A stretch of 64,000 nt of DNA from Pseudovibrio sp. Tun.PSC04-5.I4 (GTDB lineage Bacteria; Pseudomonadota; Alphaproteobacteria; Rhizobiales; Stappiaceae): positions 1,013,001-1,077,000 of the forward strand of contig NZ_FNLB01000006.1 of the NCBI RefSeq assembly GCF_900104145.1, given 5' to 3'. Made by a program: the position numbers and the translations under genes. Shown piece after piece: positions 17,524 to 26,589 of the stretch (position 1 is the first letter of the stretch; each line of letters begins with the position of its first letter). The notes beneath the pieces are model-generated. The model had not been told where the DNA came from. It made no database searches and saw nothing but the letters and a program-made list of their open reading frames with translations.

Positions 17524-18555
17524 ATGCCCGCAAATCCAATTTTTTCTGACGATTATTTTGAAGCCCAACAGCGCTTTGTAGATTTGGCTCAAGATCTGGG
17601 CTTTGAAATGGAAATCATCCCTCATCCGAGTTTTAAAACGGAAGAGGGGCCTGTTCAGATGAGCGTCGCTGTACAGGGCGGGCGGGCGTGTGAACATGTT
17701 GTTTTCGTGACCTCCGGTGTCCATGGCACAGAACTGACAGCAGGCTCTGGTATTCAGCTTGATTTGATGACACGTCATGCGCAAAACCTGCCTGAGAACA
17801 CGAAACTTGTCTGGGTGCATGCGGTTAATCCAGCAGGGTGCGCTATTTTCACCAGAACGGATGAGAACAATGTCGACAACAATCGTAATTCTGTAGATTT
17901 TGGCGGTGAGCTGCCAACAAACCCAGATTACGAAGGGCTGCACGCGGCTATCTGTGCGCCGGCGATCTCAGGTCCTGAATGGGAGGCCGCTAACTCCGCG
18001 ATAAGGGCCTACACCTTGGAAAATGGTGCCGGCGCTCTGACGCAAAAAGTCTTGAAGGGCCAGTACACAGTGCCAATGGGACTGTTCTATGGTGGTACGG
18101 AAACGTCATGGTCAACGAAGACCTTGAAGGAAATTATCGCCCGTTATGGAGCAGGAGCAAAGCAGGCCACCATCATTGACCTTCACACCGGTGTCGGGCC
18201 CAGTGGGTTCTGCGAGGTCATGGATTTAAGCTCTAAACCCGGCGAGCAAGCAGAATGGAGCCTGATTGGCGGGTTTATGTGCGATGCCATGGATGTGCTG
18301 GATCTGGAAAAGCCGGCCACAAAACTTATTCTGGAATTTGGAACTGTCCCATTTGAGCAAGTGCTAGACGCACATCGCCGCGATAATTGGCTTAAACGAA
18401 ACAGAGCCACAGTTGCCCCAGAGCTGGCCGCGCAAATTCAGCAGGAACTGAAGGACGCACTGTTTGTTGATACACCTGACTGGTGTGAGGTGCTTTTGGA
18501 ACAAAGCCGTGATGTGTTTGATCAATACGTTATGCGAGTGGAGCAGGCTGCCTAA
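17524..18555 (+). CDS. DUF2817 family protein (M14-like zinc carboxypeptidase fold)
   Basis: A 343-residue cytoplasmic protein. SGVHGTE (about 69-75) and IDLHTG (about 218-223) provide the histidine, glutamate and second histidine expected for the zinc site of the M14 carboxypeptidase clan, to which DUF2817 is assigned. VHAVNPAGCAIFTRTDENNVDNNRN is characteristic of the family. The biological substrate of DUF2817 proteins is not established. Start at ATG 17524 follows GAAGAG; a GTG 20 codons upstream is possible but lacks a site. The stop codon touches the stop of the minus-strand SDR gene with no gap. Confidence 0.88.
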   Translation: MPANPIFSDDYFEAQQRFVDLAQDLGFEMEIIPHPSFKTEEGPVQMSVAVQGGRACEHVVFVTSGVHGTELTAGSGIQLDLMTRHAQNLPENTKLVWVHAVNPAGCAIFTRTDENNVDNNRNSVDFGGELPTNPDYEGLHAAICAPAISGPEWEAANSAIRAYTLENGAGALTQKVLKGQYTVPMGLFYGGTETSWSTKTLKEIIARYGAGAKQATIIDLHTGVGPSGFCEVMDLSSKPGEQAEWSLIGGFMCDAMDVLDLEKPATKLILEFGTVPFEQVLDAHRRDNWLKRNRATVAPELAAQIQQELKDALFVDTPDWCEVLLEQSRDVFDQYVMRVEQAA

Positions 18556-19287
18556 TCACGGCGCTATTTCAGTTCCGTCATAAGCAAAACACTTTCCGCT
18601 TTGGGATGCCTCCAAGTGTTCAAGCGCAGTCAGGATCATCCCGGCAGAATAGGAAGGCGAGAACAACTTGCCTTCCGGCACTGCGCGCTGAAATGGCTTG
18701 GACAGAGCGCTGTCCACGGTGCCGGGGTGGATGCCAACCAAGCAGGCCTCGGGATGACTTCTCCGCATTTCCACACTTGCGCATTTGATCAACATATTGA
18801 GCGCGGCCTTCGAGGCGCGATAAGAATACCATCCTCCCAAACGATTGTCAGAGATGCTTCCAACTCTTGCCGAGATCGCAGCAAAAACGGTTTTCCTGTC
18901 TTTGGAAAGTAATGGCAGAAAGTGCTTCATTATGATCGCTGGCAAAACCGTGTTTGCTTGATAAATCTCCTGCATGGCACTGGCCGACAAGCTACGGATC
19001 GTCTTTTCGGGTCGCGTACCCGAGCTATGCAATTGTCCCGTTGCAACAAAGACCAGATCCAGACCACCGCCGGATTTTAGGTTTTGCGCATCTGCAGCCA
19101 GTGACGTCTCATCATCGACATCCAATCCATGGTGGTGGACCAAGGGGGAGAGGGGTACCCGCTCTCTGGTCCGGGCAAAAGCAAAGATCTGTGCATCTGC
19201 ATAGCGTTTCGCGCATTCAACAACGACTGCAGAGCCAATAGCTCCACTTGCACCGAAGATTGCAATTCGTTTAGGGGAATATGGCAT
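18556..19287 (-). CDS. SDR family oxidoreductase (CsgA-like short-chain dehydrogenase)
   Basis: A 243-residue NAD(P)-dependent short-chain dehydrogenase. The nucleotide motif is GASGAIG at about 12-18. The catalytic residues are visible as Ser in AAISARVGSIS and YSYRASK (Tyr and Lys) at about 155-161. VGIHPGTVDS follows, as in the CsgA-like branch. It ends head-on against the DUF2817 gene. Substrate unknown; I give no gene symbol. Confidence 0.88.
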   Translation of the reverse strand: MPYSPKRIAIFGASGAIGSAVVVECAKRYADAQIFAFARTRERVPLSPLVHHHGLDVDDETSLAADAQNLKSGGGLDLVFVATGQLHSSGTRPEKTIRSLSASAMQEIYQANTVLPAIIMKHFLPLLSKDRKTVFAAISARVGSISDNRLGGWYSYRASKAALNMLIKCASVEMRRSHPEACLVGIHPGTVDSALSKPFQRAVPEGKLFSPSYSAGMILTALEHLEASQSGKCFAYDGTEIAP

Positions 19288-19414
19288 AAGGGCGCCTTTG
19301 CTCTGAATGCATCATTGGCTGATTGTGTTCAGATGCATGAGAAGGCGTCAACTGGATCGCAACGCACTAGTAAACCTAGGAACGCAATAAACTCAACAAT
19401 TTATCAGGAAAGAT

Positions 19415-19488
19415 TGGCTGGGGATCCTGGACTCGAACCAGGACTAACGGAGTCAGAGTCCGTCGTTCTACCATTAAACTAATCCCCA
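19415..19488 (-). tRNA. tRNA-Gln (anticodon CUG), copy 1
   Basis: Reading the minus strand: acceptor TGGGGAT pairs with ATCCCCA, discriminator G, then an encoded CCA. The anticodon stem ACGGA/TCCGT encloses loop CTCTGAC, giving anticodon CUG, which reads CAG. The T arm has GGTTCGAGTCC. 74 bases with CCA. Identical to the copy at 19566. Confidence 0.96.
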
Positions 19489-19565
19489 GCAGAACAGTGC
19501 GAAAGATCTGAAGGTGACCTATGCAACTGAGGGTACTAACAGACTGTCTCAATAACTTGAGAAAT

Positions 19566-19639
19566 TGGCTGGGGATCCTGGACTCGAACCAGGACTAACG
19601 GAGTCAGAGTCCGTCGTTCTACCATTAAACTAATCCCCA
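19566..19639 (-). tRNA. tRNA-Gln (anticodon CUG), copy 2
   Basis: Same 74-base cloverleaf as the copy at 19415, with the same CUG anticodon and encoded CCA. The copies are separated by 77 bases and share some flanking bases as well (AACAGTGCG just upstream of each in transcript sense), so they look like a tandem duplication. This copy comes first in transcription. Confidence 0.96.
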
Positions 19640-20051
19640 GCAATAACAGTGCGTTAGTTACTGCCAGACAACGAAGTATCGCAAGCGCTTCACATCGTTG
19701 GTGAAACGGCTTTTAGTTGTCGTGTCCAACCTTGTCAATGTGGTTCTGGCGAGTTTTAACAAAATCAGGGACCTAGGGCGAAAAAGGGGCTCCCGCTTGT
19801 GTATAAAGCGCTCAATTTATCAGGGATTCTCCTATATGTATCTGTGGTGACGTGCCAAGACGCGCGCACCCAGTTTGTGAAGGCTTTTGGTGTGCTTCTG
19901 AGGGGGAAGTTGGGCGCCGAAATTTAGGGCTGTACCAATCTAAAGCGCCGATTGCTGTTTGTCAGTAAACTGTTACAATGATGCCAACTTAAAATGACTT
20001 CAGCCCATAAGTGGATGCAATGGCATTCCGGGCTGCACAAAGGCACAGCAC
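19640..20051. other. Intergenic region between the tRNA-Gln pair and ppx
   Basis: 412 bases with no supported gene. It holds the tRNA promoter (minus) and the leader of ppx (plus). I see G-rich and palindromic bits near 19900-19950 but no recognised RNA family. Confidence 0.6.
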
Positions 20052-21611
20052 TTGAAGAAAACGGGTGAGCGGTCCTCCTCAGACGGATCGAGAACGCCCG
20101 GCGTCCCAGGGAGCCCCAAAAAGGGCAAACGGAAGCAACGCCACAGGAAGCGCAACGGTGGAGACGCTAAAATTGCGTCTTTGCTTTGCGCTGAGTCCGG
20201 CCATTCTGCAGGTTCTGCGGAAGAGGCGGGCAGTTCTCGTCCTGAAGGTGCCAAACGGCAGAGGAAGGCGCGACGCACAAAGCCCAATAGGGCTGAACGG
20301 CGCGCGCTTTTAAACCAGAAACTACATCCGCCCGTCGTCAATATTGATCCGGGCGGTACATCAGTAGAAGTTGTGCAACCTTCTCCTATGCCAAGGGATG
20401 AGGTCGGGAGGACTGTGCCTGCTCAAAGCCGATCCCGGTCGGCTGAGGAGGAAAAACAGCCTCGATCTTCTGAAGGACATCGGTCACACGACGATGATAG
20501 ACACCGACATCCCACTGATAGCAGAGGGGATGGAACGCATCGGTTCCCGGACAGGCACAGGCAGCCAGATTCTGTGCACCAGGAGCTATATGCGGCGCTG
20601 GATCTTGGAACCAACAACTGTCGTTTGTTGATTGCTCGTCCTGAGCAACGCGGATTTCGCGTTGTCGATGCGTATTCGAAAATTGTACGCCTTGGAGAAG
20701 GGGTCGGTAAAAACCGGAAACTCTCCAATGACGCAATTTCGCGCGCCATCGAAGCGTTGCAGGTGTGCCAGCAAAAGATCACCGAGCGCGGCGCTCAGCG
20801 AGCGCGGCTCATCGCGACTGAAGCCTGCCGTGCAGCCGAAAACGGTGAAGAGTTCGTTGAGCGAGCAAAAAAGGAAGCAGGCCTTCAGCTGGAGATCGTA
20901 AGTCAGGAAACTGAGGCACGCCTCGCAGTTGCTGGCTGTGTCTCTCTGGTAGACCCAGAAGCCGACGGTGTTCTCTTATTCGACATCGGCGGCGGCTCCT
21001 CCGAGATTGTCTGGCTTGATTTGCGCAACAGGTACGGCGCGCGTGGTTTTGCGCTGACACGCTTTGTCAGAGCATGGACCTCCTTGCCGTTGGGTGTTGT
21101 TAATCTGGCCGAGCGTCATGGCGGGGTGGATGTCACGCCGGAGATGTTTGAGGTCATGGTTGCTGATGTCATGCAGCGGTTGGAGAGTTTTCCGCTTGGC
21201 AATGAGCTTTCCCGTGCTATAGAGCGCGGCAACGTGCATATGCTGGGAACATCCGGGACGGTGACCACGTTGGCTGGGGTTCATTTTGGCCTCAAGCGAT
21301 ATGATCGCCGCCGTGTTGATGGAGCATGGATGGAGCAGGAAGATGTTTCAGCCATGATTAACCAGCTTTTGAATATGTCCTACCAGGAGCGGGTTGATAA
21401 CCCTTGTATTGGTGAGGACAGAGCCGATTTGGTGCTAGCAGGCTGTGCGATATTGGAAGGTATACGCCGCAGGTGGCCTTGTCAGCGTTTGCGTGTCGCT
21501 GATAGAGGACTGCGTGAAGGTATACTGATGGAGATGATGGCTGCAGACAAGGTCTGGAGCAACTCCTCCCATAGACGCCGCCGCACCCCGAGAAAGGAAT
21601 ACAATAGATGA
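20052..21611 (+). CDS. Ppx/GppA family phosphatase with long basic N-terminal extension
   Basis: Exopolyphosphatase or guanosine pentaphosphate phosphatase, ASKHA fold. The catalytic part starts near residue 178 (LYAALDLGTNNCRLLIA). ATEACRAAENG and the second phosphate loop DIGGGSSEIVW (about 310-320) follow, then a C-terminal HMLGTSGTVTTLAG. The first 175 residues are rich in Arg, Lys, Gly, Ser and Asp and look disordered. Such extensions occur in other Hyphomicrobiales homologues. The only upstream start is TTG 20052, because the frame closes at 19997. GTG 20373 or ATG 20388 would give a shorter protein, so the start is uncertain. Its stop overlaps the rlmE start as ATGA. Confidence 0.88.
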   Translation: MKKTGERSSSDGSRTPGVPGSPKKGKRKQRHRKRNGGDAKIASLLCAESGHSAGSAEEAGSSRPEGAKRQRKARRTKPNRAERRALLNQKLHPPVVNIDPGGTSVEVVQPSPMPRDEVGRTVPAQSRSRSAEEEKQPRSSEGHRSHDDDRHRHPTDSRGDGTHRFPDRHRQPDSVHQELYAALDLGTNNCRLLIARPEQRGFRVVDAYSKIVRLGEGVGKNRKLSNDAISRAIEALQVCQQKITERGAQRARLIATEACRAAENGEEFVERAKKEAGLQLEIVSQETEARLAVAGCVSLVDPEADGVLLFDIGGGSSEIVWLDLRNRYGARGFALTRFVRAWTSLPLGVVNLAERHGGVDVTPEMFEVMVADVMQRLESFPLGNELSRAIERGNVHMLGTSGTVTTLAGVHFGLKRYDRRRVDGAWMEQEDVSAMINQLLNMSYQERVDNPCIGEDRADLVLAGCAILEGIRRRWPCQRLRVADRGLREGILMEMMAADKVWSNSSHRRRRTPRKEYNR

Positions 21612-22312
21612 CCGGTAACTCGAGTGGTCGTGGAACAGGTGATCGTGGCATGTTTCAGCGCGTTAAAACCGCGCGTAAACGGTCTAACTCATCAACATTA
21701 TGGCTTCAACGTCAGTTGAACGATCCGTATGTCCGCCGCGCAAAGGCAGATGGCTATCGTTCTCGTGCCGCCTACAAGCTTATCGAGATCAACGAGAAAC
21801 ACGAAATCCTGAAGCCAGGAATGCGTGTGGTTGATCTGGGATGTGCGCCAGGTGGCTGGAGTCAGTTGACCGCACCCATTGTTGGGTCAACGGATGAGCG
21901 TCCATTGGTGGTTGGGATTGACTATCTTGAAGTTGAGCCGATCCCCGGTGTTGTGATCTTGCAAAAAGATTTTCTGGATGATGATGCTCCAGATGCGCTG
22001 ATGAGCGCACTCGGTGGGCATCGCCCTGATTTGGTGATGTCCGATATGGCGGCACCAACAACAGGCCATCGCCAGACAGATCACTTGCGAACCACATACC
22101 TGTTTGAGATCGCGATTGATTTTGCACGTAAAAACCTCAATCAAGGTGGTTGCTTCCTCTCAAAGGTGTTTGCCGGTGGTGCAGAAGCAAAAGCAATGAT
22201 GGAGTTGAAAAAAGAATTCAAATCCATCATTCACGTTAAGCCGCCAGCGAGCCGGAAGGCGAGCCCCGAGATGTTTGTTCTGGCCAAGGGCTATCGCGGT
22301 AACGACACATAA
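21608..22312 (+). CDS. rlmE: 23S rRNA (uridine 2552 2'-O) methyltransferase RlmE
   Basis: FtsJ-type enzyme that methylates the ribose of U2552 in the large subunit A-loop. 234 residues. The SAM motif VVDLGCAPGGWSQ is near 74-86, and catalytic K-D-K-E positions fit SRAAYKL, MSDMAAPTTGH, FLSKVFAGG and the C-terminal ASPEMFV. The basic N-terminus (VKTARKRSNSS) is the usual RNA-binding start. Translationally coupled to ppx through a four-base overlap, a pairing that is conserved in related bacteria. A terminator follows directly. Confidence 0.96.
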   Translation: MTGNSSGRGTGDRGMFQRVKTARKRSNSSTLWLQRQLNDPYVRRAKADGYRSRAAYKLIEINEKHEILKPGMRVVDLGCAPGGWSQLTAPIVGSTDERPLVVGIDYLEVEPIPGVVILQKDFLDDDAPDALMSALGGHRPDLVMSDMAAPTTGHRQTDHLRTTYLFEIAIDFARKNLNQGGCFLSKVFAGGAEAKAMMELKKEFKSIIHVKPPASRKASPEMFVLAKGYRGNDT

Positions 22313-22320
22313 GAATTGAG

Positions 22321-22348
22321 AAAAGGCTGGTTTCGACCAGCCTTTTTT
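22321..22348 (+). terminator. Rho-independent terminator after rlmE
   Basis: AAAGGCTGGT and ACCAGCCTTT form a perfect stem around the stable tetraloop TTCG, followed by six T. Confidence 0.95.
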
Positions 22349-22630
22349 ATGCGCAAGTCTGGCTCATTCGCAAGGAAGAGGGCCTGGAATGCGAAGGCAG
22401 GTCTATGGATCCCCATTTCTGAAACGTAATTGATGATTGCGGTTGGTGAGACTAAGGCAACCTTAATGTCGGAATTCACACCGAAATATCAAAATGCCCC
22501 TTTCCAAATCTAAAAAGCCGTGGTAGTGACCCGCGTCAACTTCTCTATATTTTCAGGCAACTCTGCAGTCAAATCCACACCGCAGGGGGTGGATCAGAGT
22601 GATCTATTTTTACCCGAAGGGAACTTGGCA

Positions 22631-24133
22631 ATGCCTACTTTTTACGAACCATCTTCAGGTCAGGAAGCTTTGACCTTTGATGACGTTCTGCTCCTTCCAG
22701 GGCATTCCGAGATCATGCCAGCTCAGGTCGACCTGCGCTCCCGCATCTCTCGCAATCTGCATTTGCACTTGCCGATTCTCTCTTCTGCAATGGACACTGT
22801 GACCGAAGGACGCCTTGCTATCGCAATGGCTCAGGCCGGTGGGTTGGGTATCATTCACAAAAACATGACCCATGAGCGTCAGGCTGAACATGTGCGTCAG
22901 GTGAAGAAATTTGAAAGCGGTATGGTCGTCAATCCATTGGTGATTGGCCCGGATGCATCGTTGAAAGATGCGCTCGACCTTATGGAAACGCATAAGATTT
23001 CCGGTATCCCTGTTGTTGAAAACGGCGGTCGGGGCGGCAACTCAGTTGGTCGTCTGGTTGGTATCCTTACAAACCGTGATGTTCGCTTTGCAACCAACCC
23101 GGACCAGCTGGTTTGCGAGCTGATGACCCGCGATAATCTAGTAACGGTTCGTGACAATGTTCATCAAGATGAAGCCAAGCGCTTGCTGCATCATCACCGT
23201 ATTGAAAAGCTGCTGGTGGTAGATGACAACCAGTGTTGCACTGGTTTGATCACTGTAAAGGACATGGAAAAAGCCAAGCTCAATCCAAATTCCTCCAAGG
23301 ATGAGCAGGGACGTCTTCTGGCCGGCGCTGCAACCGGTGTGGGTGAAGATGGAATGAGACGTGCGGAAGCTCTCATTGAAGCCCAAGTAGATCTATTGGT
23401 GGTCGACACTGCACACGGTCACTCACAGGCGGTGATTGATCAGGTTGCGTTGATCAAGAAGCGGTACCCGAATGTGGAGCTGGTGGCTGGTAACGTTGCC
23501 ACACCTGCCGCAACAAAGGCGCTGATTGATGCAGGCGCCGATGCCGTAAAAGTTGGTATTGGGCCGGGATCTATCTGTACAACCCGTATCGTTGCTGGTG
23601 TTGGTGTTCCTCAGCTGACTGCGATTATGGATTGCGCTGAAGAAGCTGCAAAAGCAGGTGTTCCAATCATTGCCGATGGCGGTATCAAGTACTCTGGCGA
23701 TATGGCAAAGGCTTTTGCTGGCGGCGCAGGCTCTTGCATGGTGGGCTCACTGCTTGCGGGCACCGAAGAGAGCCCAGGTGAAGTTTATCTCCATCAGGGC
23801 CGCTCCTACAAAGCCTACCGTGGCATGGGATCCGTAGGTGCTATGGCGCGCGGCTCGGCGGATCGTTACTTCCAAGCAGAAGTTTCCGACAAGCTCAAGC
23901 TGGTTCCGGAAGGCATTGAAGGTCAGGTTCCATACAAAGGACTTTTGTCCTCTGTATTGCACCAGCTGGCAGGCGGTGTTCGTGCTTCCATGGGTTACGT
24001 TGGCGCTCCTACTCTGGAAGAGTACAAAAAACGCGCAACCTTCGTGCGGATCTCCGGTGCGTCCTTGCGTGAAAACCACCCTCACGATGTTACGATCACA
24101 CGCGAAAGTCCGAATTACCCCGGCGCAGTTTGA
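22631..24133 (+). CDS. guaB: Inosine-5'-monophosphate dehydrogenase
   Basis: Oxidises IMP to XMP with NAD, the committed step to GMP. 500 residues from ATG 22631, preceded by GAAGGGAA; the frame is open 37 codons further up but without family similarity. FDDVLLLPG is near 16-24, two CBS domains occupy about 95-215, and the catalytic loop GIGPGSICTTR has Cys316. The flap segment GMGSVGAM and the potassium-site glycines are also present. guaA lies 6.5 kb downstream rather than next to it. Confidence 0.97.
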   Translation: MPTFYEPSSGQEALTFDDVLLLPGHSEIMPAQVDLRSRISRNLHLHLPILSSAMDTVTEGRLAIAMAQAGGLGIIHKNMTHERQAEHVRQVKKFESGMVVNPLVIGPDASLKDALDLMETHKISGIPVVENGGRGGNSVGRLVGILTNRDVRFATNPDQLVCELMTRDNLVTVRDNVHQDEAKRLLHHHRIEKLLVVDDNQCCTGLITVKDMEKAKLNPNSSKDEQGRLLAGAATGVGEDGMRRAEALIEAQVDLLVVDTAHGHSQAVIDQVALIKKRYPNVELVAGNVATPAATKALIDAGADAVKVGIGPGSICTTRIVAGVGVPQLTAIMDCAEEAAKAGVPIIADGGIKYSGDMAKAFAGGAGSCMVGSLLAGTEESPGEVYLHQGRSYKAYRGMGSVGAMARGSADRYFQAEVSDKLKLVPEGIEGQVPYKGLLSSVLHQLAGGVRASMGYVGAPTLEEYKKRATFVRISGASLRENHPHDVTITRESPNYPGAV

Positions 24134-24470
24134 GCTCAGTTAGCTTCTAACGAGTTGTGACACATGAAACACAAAGGCTGCCTTGCGGATTGCATAGCAG
24201 CCTTTTTTTTAAGATTATGTACCATCTGACTACTTTTCGTATGATCTCTGCGCTTCCTTTAAATAAGTATCAAATAATTACCCTCTTTTTTTACTAAATA
24301 AATTATCGATTTGCGTATGTATTCTTCAAATTTTGATAAATCTAGGTGATTTTATCTATCTAAACAGGTGCGTCAATTTGATCTATGCATTACTTATATT
24401 TAAATATTAGCTATAAGTTGCAGTTGGTTTTTTTCTGTTATTCAGGTTGAGGGAAAATTGAACTAATTCA
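24134..24470. other. AT-rich intergenic region upstream of the chemoreceptor
   Basis: 337 bases: the guaB terminator at the start, then a strongly AT-rich leader (about 24210-24450) presumed to hold the chemoreceptor promoter. No gene or RNA recognised. Confidence 0.6.
24173..24210 (+). terminator. Rho-independent terminator after guaB
   Basis: AAAGGCTGC (24173-24181) pairs with GCAGCCTTT (24197-24205) around a 15-base loop, followed by a run of eight T. Confidence 0.9.
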
Positions 24471-26513
24471 ATGGGAAAAATCATGTCATTGCGTTTAAGA
24501 ATATTCGCGGCTGCGAATATCGTATTTTTATTTGGCTTTGTTGCACTTATTGCAGTTGTTACAGTCCTAATGAATAATGCCTCTGAAAAGGCCGGAGAAG
24601 AGCAACTTTTGGAAAGCTCTCAAATCCAGGCTGAAATTGCTTACCGAGCCATTAGCGAAACCCAGACAGTCATTGCAAGCTATGCCGACCAAATTCAGCA
24701 GACCTTGCGCCGGGTTGAGCTGTCGCGTGATCAAATGGCTGAGATAACAAGAGATTTTTTAAAAGCGAATAAGTCGGTAGATGGGATGGTAATGATCCTG
24801 GAACCCGATCTATACGGTTTGGATGCAGGGAATAAGGGCAAGGGGTTCTCAAATGAGAACGGTCGTTTTGCACCTTACTTTTTCCGGAAGAATGGCAACG
24901 TAGGTTGGCGGCCAGCTCCAATCGAACACAAAAGTTCCAAAGATTGGTATGACGTTCCGCTTCGCAAGGGCGTTGATATGGTCACGGCTCCATATCCCTC
25001 CGATATTGACGGGGAAACGGTCATGACTGTCTCAGCATCGTCTACCTTGTTTGATGAGAGCGGCAAGGCAATGGGTATTGTCGGAGGTGATATTTACCTC
25101 AATGAGATCATCAGTAGTTTCGATACGACGCGTAAGTTTAAAAGCGGGTTTGTTGGATTGATAAGCGACAACAGTCGTTGGGTTGCAAACTCAAATTCAA
25201 GCCTGGAAGGCCAGGAAGTATCCTCCGCTGTTCAAAAACTCATTCGTACGGCGACTGCCGATGGTGTTGTCCAAAACCTGGGTGATATCAGCATGGCAGC
25301 TTATCCTGTCACGCTCCGCGATACCGATCAGACTTGGTTTGCTATCATCTCAGTAGATGATTCTGAGCTTCTTGCGGCGGCAAACGCGACTAGAAATGAT
25401 GCAATCATCACAGCGCTAATCTGTTTACTATTGGGAACTGTTGTTCTCTGGTTTGTGGGAACTTCGATTGCCAAGCCAGTTGTTGGCTTAACAGCCCGTA
25501 TGAACACGTTGACCAAAGGCGACGTAAAAAAACCTGTACCTTATACGGATCGCAAAGATGAAATCGGCCAAATGGCAAAGGCTCTGGAAGTTTTTGTCGG
25601 CAATGCGGTTGAGCGTTTGAAGCTTCAAAATGAATCTGAACAAGAACAGGAAGCACGTGTCCTTCGTCAAAAGCACATTGATGAGCTCATTACAGATTTT
25701 GATGAGACAATTCGTGAAAGCCTGACAACGGTTGCGGACAACTCCACAGAAATGGAGCAGTCAGCAAAGGCCTTGACTGATATTGCAGAGCACACAACAG
25801 ATCGTTCTACAACAGCGGCAGCGTCTTCCGAGGAAGCGTCTACCAATGTACAAACGGTAGCGTCCGCAGCAGAGCAACTGGCAGCTTCAATTGAGGAGAT
25901 CAGCAGACAGGTTGGTCAAACGCAGCGAGTTGTGGCTGATGCAACATCCACTGCGCAAATCACAAATGATAAAGTATCGAGCCTAGACAGCGCTGCGCAA
26001 AGAATTGGCGAAGTCGTCTCGCTCATTCAAGCCATTGCTGAGCAAACCAACCTACTTGCTCTGAACGCAACGATTGAAGCGGCTCGCGCCGGTGAAATGG
26101 GCAAGGGCTTTGCTGTGGTTGCCTCTGAGGTGAAAGAGCTTGCGAACCAAACCTCCAAGGCAACGGAAGAAATCTCCAGCCAGATCGTTGGTATTCAGAA
26201 TTCTTCACAGGAAGCTGTTGGGGCTATTAATGCCATCACTAAAACCATGGCCGATGTGAATGACATCACAGCGACAATTGCTGCCGCAGTGGAGCAGCAG
26301 GGAGCGGCAACCACGGAGATCAGTGAGAACGTTCAGCAAGCAGCCATTGGCACACAGAACGTTGCAGAAAACATGGCGGGTGTGTCTTCCGCTGCTTCAG
26401 AAACCAGCGTCACTGCAGGCCAGGTGCTTTCATCCTCTCAAATTCTCAACAAGCAGGCGGATATGTTGCGCGATAACATTGCAAGCTTCTTACGGAATGT
26501 AAAAAGCGCGTAA
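24471..26513 (+). CDS. Methyl-accepting chemotaxis protein (dCache-HAMP-MA)
   Basis: Membrane chemoreceptor, 680 residues. TM1 is at about 9-31, and a periplasmic dCache-type sensor spans about 40-295 (KDWYDVPLRKG, DGETVMTVSASSTLFDESGKAMGIVGGDI are typical of dCache ligand pockets). TM2 is at about 305-327 and HAMP at about 328-382. The long signalling domain has its conserved tip IQAIAEQTNLLALNATIEAARAGEMGKGFAVVA near 520-552. There is no C-terminal receptor-tethering pentapeptide. ATG 24483 (MSLRLRIF), four codons on, is an equally plausible start. No che genes are nearby, so this is an orphan receptor. Ligand unknown; related dCache domains bind amino acids or amines. Confidence 0.95.
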   Translation: MGKIMSLRLRIFAAANIVFLFGFVALIAVVTVLMNNASEKAGEEQLLESSQIQAEIAYRAISETQTVIASYADQIQQTLRRVELSRDQMAEITRDFLKANKSVDGMVMILEPDLYGLDAGNKGKGFSNENGRFAPYFFRKNGNVGWRPAPIEHKSSKDWYDVPLRKGVDMVTAPYPSDIDGETVMTVSASSTLFDESGKAMGIVGGDIYLNEIISSFDTTRKFKSGFVGLISDNSRWVANSNSSLEGQEVSSAVQKLIRTATADGVVQNLGDISMAAYPVTLRDTDQTWFAIISVDDSELLAAANATRNDAIITALICLLLGTVVLWFVGTSIAKPVVGLTARMNTLTKGDVKKPVPYTDRKDEIGQMAKALEVFVGNAVERLKLQNESEQEQEARVLRQKHIDELITDFDETIRESLTTVADNSTEMEQSAKALTDIAEHTTDRSTTAAASSEEASTNVQTVASAAEQLAASIEEISRQVGQTQRVVADATSTAQITNDKVSSLDSAAQRIGEVVSLIQAIAEQTNLLALNATIEAARAGEMGKGFAVVASEVKELANQTSKATEEISSQIVGIQNSSQEAVGAINAITKTMADVNDITATIAAAVEQQGAATTEISENVQQAAIGTQNVAENMAGVSSAASETSVTAGQVLSSSQILNKQADMLRDNIASFLRNVKSA

Positions 26514-26533
26514 GCTAGGCAAATTGAAAAATC

Positions 26534-26570
26534 AAAAAGGCTCGCCTTATTTATGAGGCGAGCCTTTTTA
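26534..26570. terminator. Bidirectional terminator between chemoreceptor and small membrane protein gene
   Basis: AAAGGCTCGCCT and AGGCGAGCCTTT form a 12-base stem around TATTTATG, with A run before and T run after, so it serves both converging genes. Confidence 0.93.
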
Positions 26571-26589
26571 CATTCAGAAATTGGTTCTG

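Noticed and set aside
19640..20051. A small structured RNA (6S- or SRP-like) upstream of ppx
   Set aside because: Some G-rich and palindromic pieces, but no family hallmark could be matched.
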